NCBI RefSeq assembly: GCF_027213945.1
Contig: NZ_JAPWGW010000001.1
Location: 372,001-436,000 of the forward strand
Direction: 5' to 3'
DNA from: Henriciella marina
Lineage (GTDB): Bacteria; Pseudomonadota; Alphaproteobacteria; Caulobacterales; Hyphomonadaceae
Length of the DNA: 64,000 nucleotides
A program made the position numbers and the translations under genes. Each line of letters opens with the position of its first letter. The stretch's first letter is position 1. Below, one piece after another: positions 62,389 through 64,000 of this stretch. The notes under the pieces were generated by a model. It had not been told where the DNA came from, did no database searches, and worked only from the letters and a program-made list of their open reading frames with translations.

Positions 62389-62402
62389 ATTGATCATTCA
62401 AT
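62389..62402. promoter_or_regulatory. Palindrome in the tetR promoter region (candidate operator)
   Basis: ATTGA-TCAT-TCAAT is a perfect 5-4-5 dyad, 22 bases before the TetR start. It overlaps a -35-like TTGATC (62390-62395) that is 16 bases from TATCTT (62412-62417), whose start point would fall at or near the ATG 62424. A related dyad lies on the other side of the gene at 63049-63063. Both share ATCATTCA. Confidence 0.5.
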
Positions 62403-62423
62403 CGATTTCCGTATCTTCTGCCC

Positions 62424-63038
62424 ATGAGTGATAAATCCAAGACCCGTGAGCAGATCCTTGATGCGGCCATGAACCGTATCAAACACTATGGCTATGGCAA
62501 AACGACCATGTCCGAAATCGCAAGCGATTGCGATATGTCTGCAGGCAATATCTACCGCTTTTTCGCTTCAAAGCTCGATATTGCGGAGGCTATGGCCCGC
62601 CAGTTCAATGCGGAGCTTTATCAGTCCTATTCGGAGATTGCCCGCAGCGACGCGCCTCCAGCCCAGCGTCTGCGCAAGGTTTTTCATTACAGCCTGGATC
62701 AGACCTTCGACGCGATCGAGCGTGAAGCGAAGATTCTGGAAGTTGCCGAAGTGCTCGGCGAAGAGCGGCCCCTATTCATGAATGAGGGCCTCGCCCAGGA
62801 GCGCATCTATCTGTGTACCATTCTGGAGGATGGCGTCGCGCGCGGTGATTTCGCGCCAATCAAGGACTGCAACTACACTGCCGAAATGATCCAGTCGGCA
62901 CTTATGAAGTACCGGTTTCCGCAGCTTTTTTCCCGTCTGACCCTCCCGAAACTTCGACGAGAGCTGAATGGCGTCCTCGACATCATTATCGCAGGCCTCG
63001 CCAAAGGCATCGAAAAGACGCCGGAGATTGAACACTAA
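62424..63038 (+). CDS. TetR/AcrR-family transcriptional regulator
   Basis: A 204-residue repressor-type regulator. The N-terminal helix-turn-helix includes Y-G-Y-G-K-T-T-M-S-E-I-A near 20-31, C-D-M-S-A-G-N-I-Y-R-F-F near 35-46 and S-K-L-D-I near 48-52. The C-terminal ligand domain is all-helical. Ligand unknown. It may bind the two related dyads at 62389 and 63049, controlling itself and the small ORF at 63144. Its start is probably leaderless. Confidence 0.87.
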   Translation: MSDKSKTREQILDAAMNRIKHYGYGKTTMSEIASDCDMSAGNIYRFFASKLDIAEAMARQFNAELYQSYSEIARSDAPPAQRLRKVFHYSLDQTFDAIEREAKILEVAEVLGEERPLFMNEGLAQERIYLCTILEDGVARGDFAPIKDCNYTAEMIQSALMKYRFPQLFSRLTLPKLRRELNGVLDIIIAGLAKGIEKTPEIEH

Positions 63039-63048
63039 ATAATTTTCC

Positions 63049-63086
63049 AATCATTCATTGATTACCATACTGACCGGTGCTATATC
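63049..63086 (+). promoter_or_regulatory. Sigma-70 promoter overlapped by a TetR-type dyad
   Basis: TTGATT (63058-63063), 17 bases, TATATC (63081-63086): a good sigma-70-type promoter. A dyad AATCA-TTCAT-TGATT (63049-63063) covers the -35. The start point would be near 63093, giving a leader of about 50 bases to the ORF at 63144. The same ATCATTCA core occurs before the tetR gene. Confidence 0.6.
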
Positions 63087-63143
63087 TTTCTCACCGGAGC
63101 AGACAGGCTCGCCTGCCCGGCTCTTTTGAGAAGGACAATAACA

Positions 63144-63257
63144 ATGAGCGTTTCCTCCGCCGAAACCCGTCAGGGCATCTTCGCTATCCTGGTCAGCCTC
63201 CCGATGACTGCCAGCCTCTGCGCATTTGTGATGCTCGGTTCCGGGTTGCTGATCTAG
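63144..63257 (+). CDS. 37-residue membrane microprotein
   Basis: A 37-codon ORF with SD AAGGA 8 bases before the ATG. It has a polar N-terminus with S-S-A-E-T-R-Q-G, then a hydrophobic stretch from about residue 12 to the end with one Cys, ending L-L-I. It has its own sigma-70 promoter under a TetR-type dyad and a strong terminator 24 bases after the stop, so it is a complete transcription unit. It shows no similarity I can name. It is below most gene-prediction cut-offs. Confidence 0.6.
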   Translation: MSVSSAETRQGIFAILVSLPMTASLCAFVMLGSGLLI

Positions 63258-63280
63258 ATAAGCATCAGGCAAATGAGACA

Positions 63281-63314
63281 AAGCCCCGCCAGCGCGACGC
63301 TGACGGGGCTTTTT
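63281..63314. terminator. Rho-independent terminator after the small ORF
   Basis: AAGCCCCG (63281-63288) pairs with CGGGGCTT (63304-63311). An inner CAGCG/CGCTG helix follows one mismatch, and a U-run follows (63310-63314). It ends the small plus-strand unit and lies 33 bases from the stop of the convergent glmS, for which it may also act weakly. Confidence 0.85.
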
Positions 63315-63346
63315 CATTTCGAGCGATAAGGGCTGGAATCTGCGCG

Positions 63347-64000
63347 TTATTCGACCGTGACCGATTTTGCGAGATTGCGCGGCTGGTCCACATCCGTCCC
63401 TTTCTCCACAGCGACGTGATAGGCCAGCAGCTGGATGGGCAGAGAATAGAGGATCGGCGCAATAAACGGGTCGCAGTCCGGCAGTTCGATACGGCTGGCT
63501 GGCGTCTCGCCCGCCGCACGTACACCGGCCGCATCGGAGATCAAAATGACCTCACCGCGCCGCGCCGCCACTTCCTGTAGATTGGACAATGACTTGTCGA
63601 ACAGACCATCGAAAGGCGCGACAAAGACGACCGGCGTCTCTTCATCGATCAGCGCAATCGGACCATGCTTGAGCTCACCTGAGGCATAGCCTTCAGCGTG
63701 GATATAGCTCACTTCCTTGAGCTTCAGCGCCCCTTCCAGGGCAATCGGATAATGTACGCCTCGGCCGAGATAGATGACATCGCTGGCCTTGGCCATGTCA
63801 CGAGAAAGCTCTGCAATCCGATCATCGAGTTGCAGTGTTGTGGACATGAGGCGCGGAAGTTCCGTCAGGGCTCGCACCAGACGGATTTCCGCATCGCGTG
63901 AAATCTGCTCGCGCGCCCGGCCGGCCGAAATTGCTACAGCGGCCAGTGCGGCAAGCTGCGCGGTAAACGCCTTGGTCGAAGCCACACCGATTTCAGGGCC
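63347..64000 (-). CDS. glmS: Glutamine-fructose-6-phosphate aminotransferase, C-terminal part
   Basis: The last 218 codons of glmS, cut by the window edge. GlmS makes glucosamine-6-phosphate for peptidoglycan and LPS. The visible part is the isomerase (SIS) domain: E-I-G-V-A-S-T-K-A-F at the left end, L-G-R-G-V-H-Y-P-I-A-L-E-G-A-L-K-L-K-E near the middle, H-A-E-G-Y-A-S-G-E-L-K-H-G-P-I-A-L-I, and the conserved C-terminus N-L-A-K-S-V-T-V-E. The N-terminal glutaminase domain with its catalytic Cys lies outside. No glmS ribozyme could be checked because the 5' end is missing. Confidence 0.96.
   Translation of the reverse strand, partial: GPEIGVASTKAFTAQLAALAAVAISAGRAREQISRDAEIRLVRALTELPRLMSTTLQLDDRIAELSRDMAKASDVIYLGRGVHYPIALEGALKLKEVSYIHAEGYASGELKHGPIALIDEETPVVFVAPFDGLFDKSLSNLQEVAARRGEVILISDAAGVRAAGETPASRIELPDCDPFIAPILYSLPIQLLAYHVAVEKGTDVDQPRNLAKSVTVE

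Overview
The window is 64 kb of dense, high-GC chromosome from an alphaproteobacterium. The best guess is the Hyphomonadaceae or wider Caulobacterales/Rhodobacterales. The reasons are the alpha-type serC-serA pair with a serC-leader-like hairpin region, a 295-residue RpoH with an apparent heat-shock promoter, an ECF11-type sigma factor with a ChrR-like partner, DUF2794, a PduO-type adenosyltransferase near etfBA, and the gene content of an aerobic, lipid-degrading marine or soil bacterium. The genus is inferred from gene content only. I saw no rRNA, tRNA, insertion sequence, prophage, CRISPR array or replication origin.

Layout. 1-4741: end of a NifU/IscU-like scaffold gene, yidD, thrS, and an O-antigen ligase/glycosyltransferase pair. 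4738-9173 (minus strand): a Gld-type ABC exporter module (ATPase, permease, GldG-like and DUF4340 proteins). 9174-9498: a long intergenic region with a nested-helix structure and a G-quadruplex motif, then DUF2794. 9862-11903: ChrR-like protein, ECF sigma factor and an IalB-like secreted protein. 11919-16343: Baeyer-Villiger monooxygenase, rlmN and a membrane-anchored TAXI protein. 16542-24520: ftsH, a lipoprotein, thiD, a cytosolic M23-like protein, small transporters, PhzF, DUF998 and a TauD-type dioxygenase. 24651-27590: serC leader, serC, a REP-like repeat pair and serA. 27685-34078: a flavodoxin-like protein, a PagL-like deacylase, a second BVMO, purA, an RcnB-like protein, a SpoU methyltransferase and rpoH.

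34484-42411: a twin-TM protein, PduO, etfBA and 3-hydroxybutyryl-CoA dehydrogenase. This fatty-acid/cobalamin block is interrupted by a sirtuin and a metal/thiol-stress island: a glutaredoxin-MauE fusion under a near-perfect mer-type operator, a MerR regulator, DUF305 and TMEM175. 42438-48603: MarC, a tandem DUF1428 protein, a Rieske oxygenase, lepA, an LprI-like protein and an enoyl-CoA hydratase. 48610-53486: an exported protein of unknown function with an overlapping 44-residue membrane ORF, then aroK-aroB-corC. 53514-64000: 3-hydroxybutyrate dehydrogenase, DUF350, a trypsin-like protease, pyrF, a lipoprotein quinohaemoprotein dehydrogenase, a TerB-like protein, a sulfotransferase, GST, YciI, gpsA, a TetR regulator beside a 37-residue membrane ORF, and the 3' part of glmS.

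Themes. The genes suggest a cell using lipids and PHB-type substrates (ETF, HBD, BDH, ECH, two BVMOs) with several stress circuits. The most notable unexplained items are: the TetR-flanked 37-aa microprotein unit; the mer-type operator driving a Grx-MauE fusion with a regulator lacking the mercury-type cysteines; a ChrR-like protein whose zinc ligands are all replaced; the 9293-9386 structure; two hairpins sharing a conserved loop and a compensatory base change; and start-site oddities, namely an apparent AUA start and start codons abutting hairpins.
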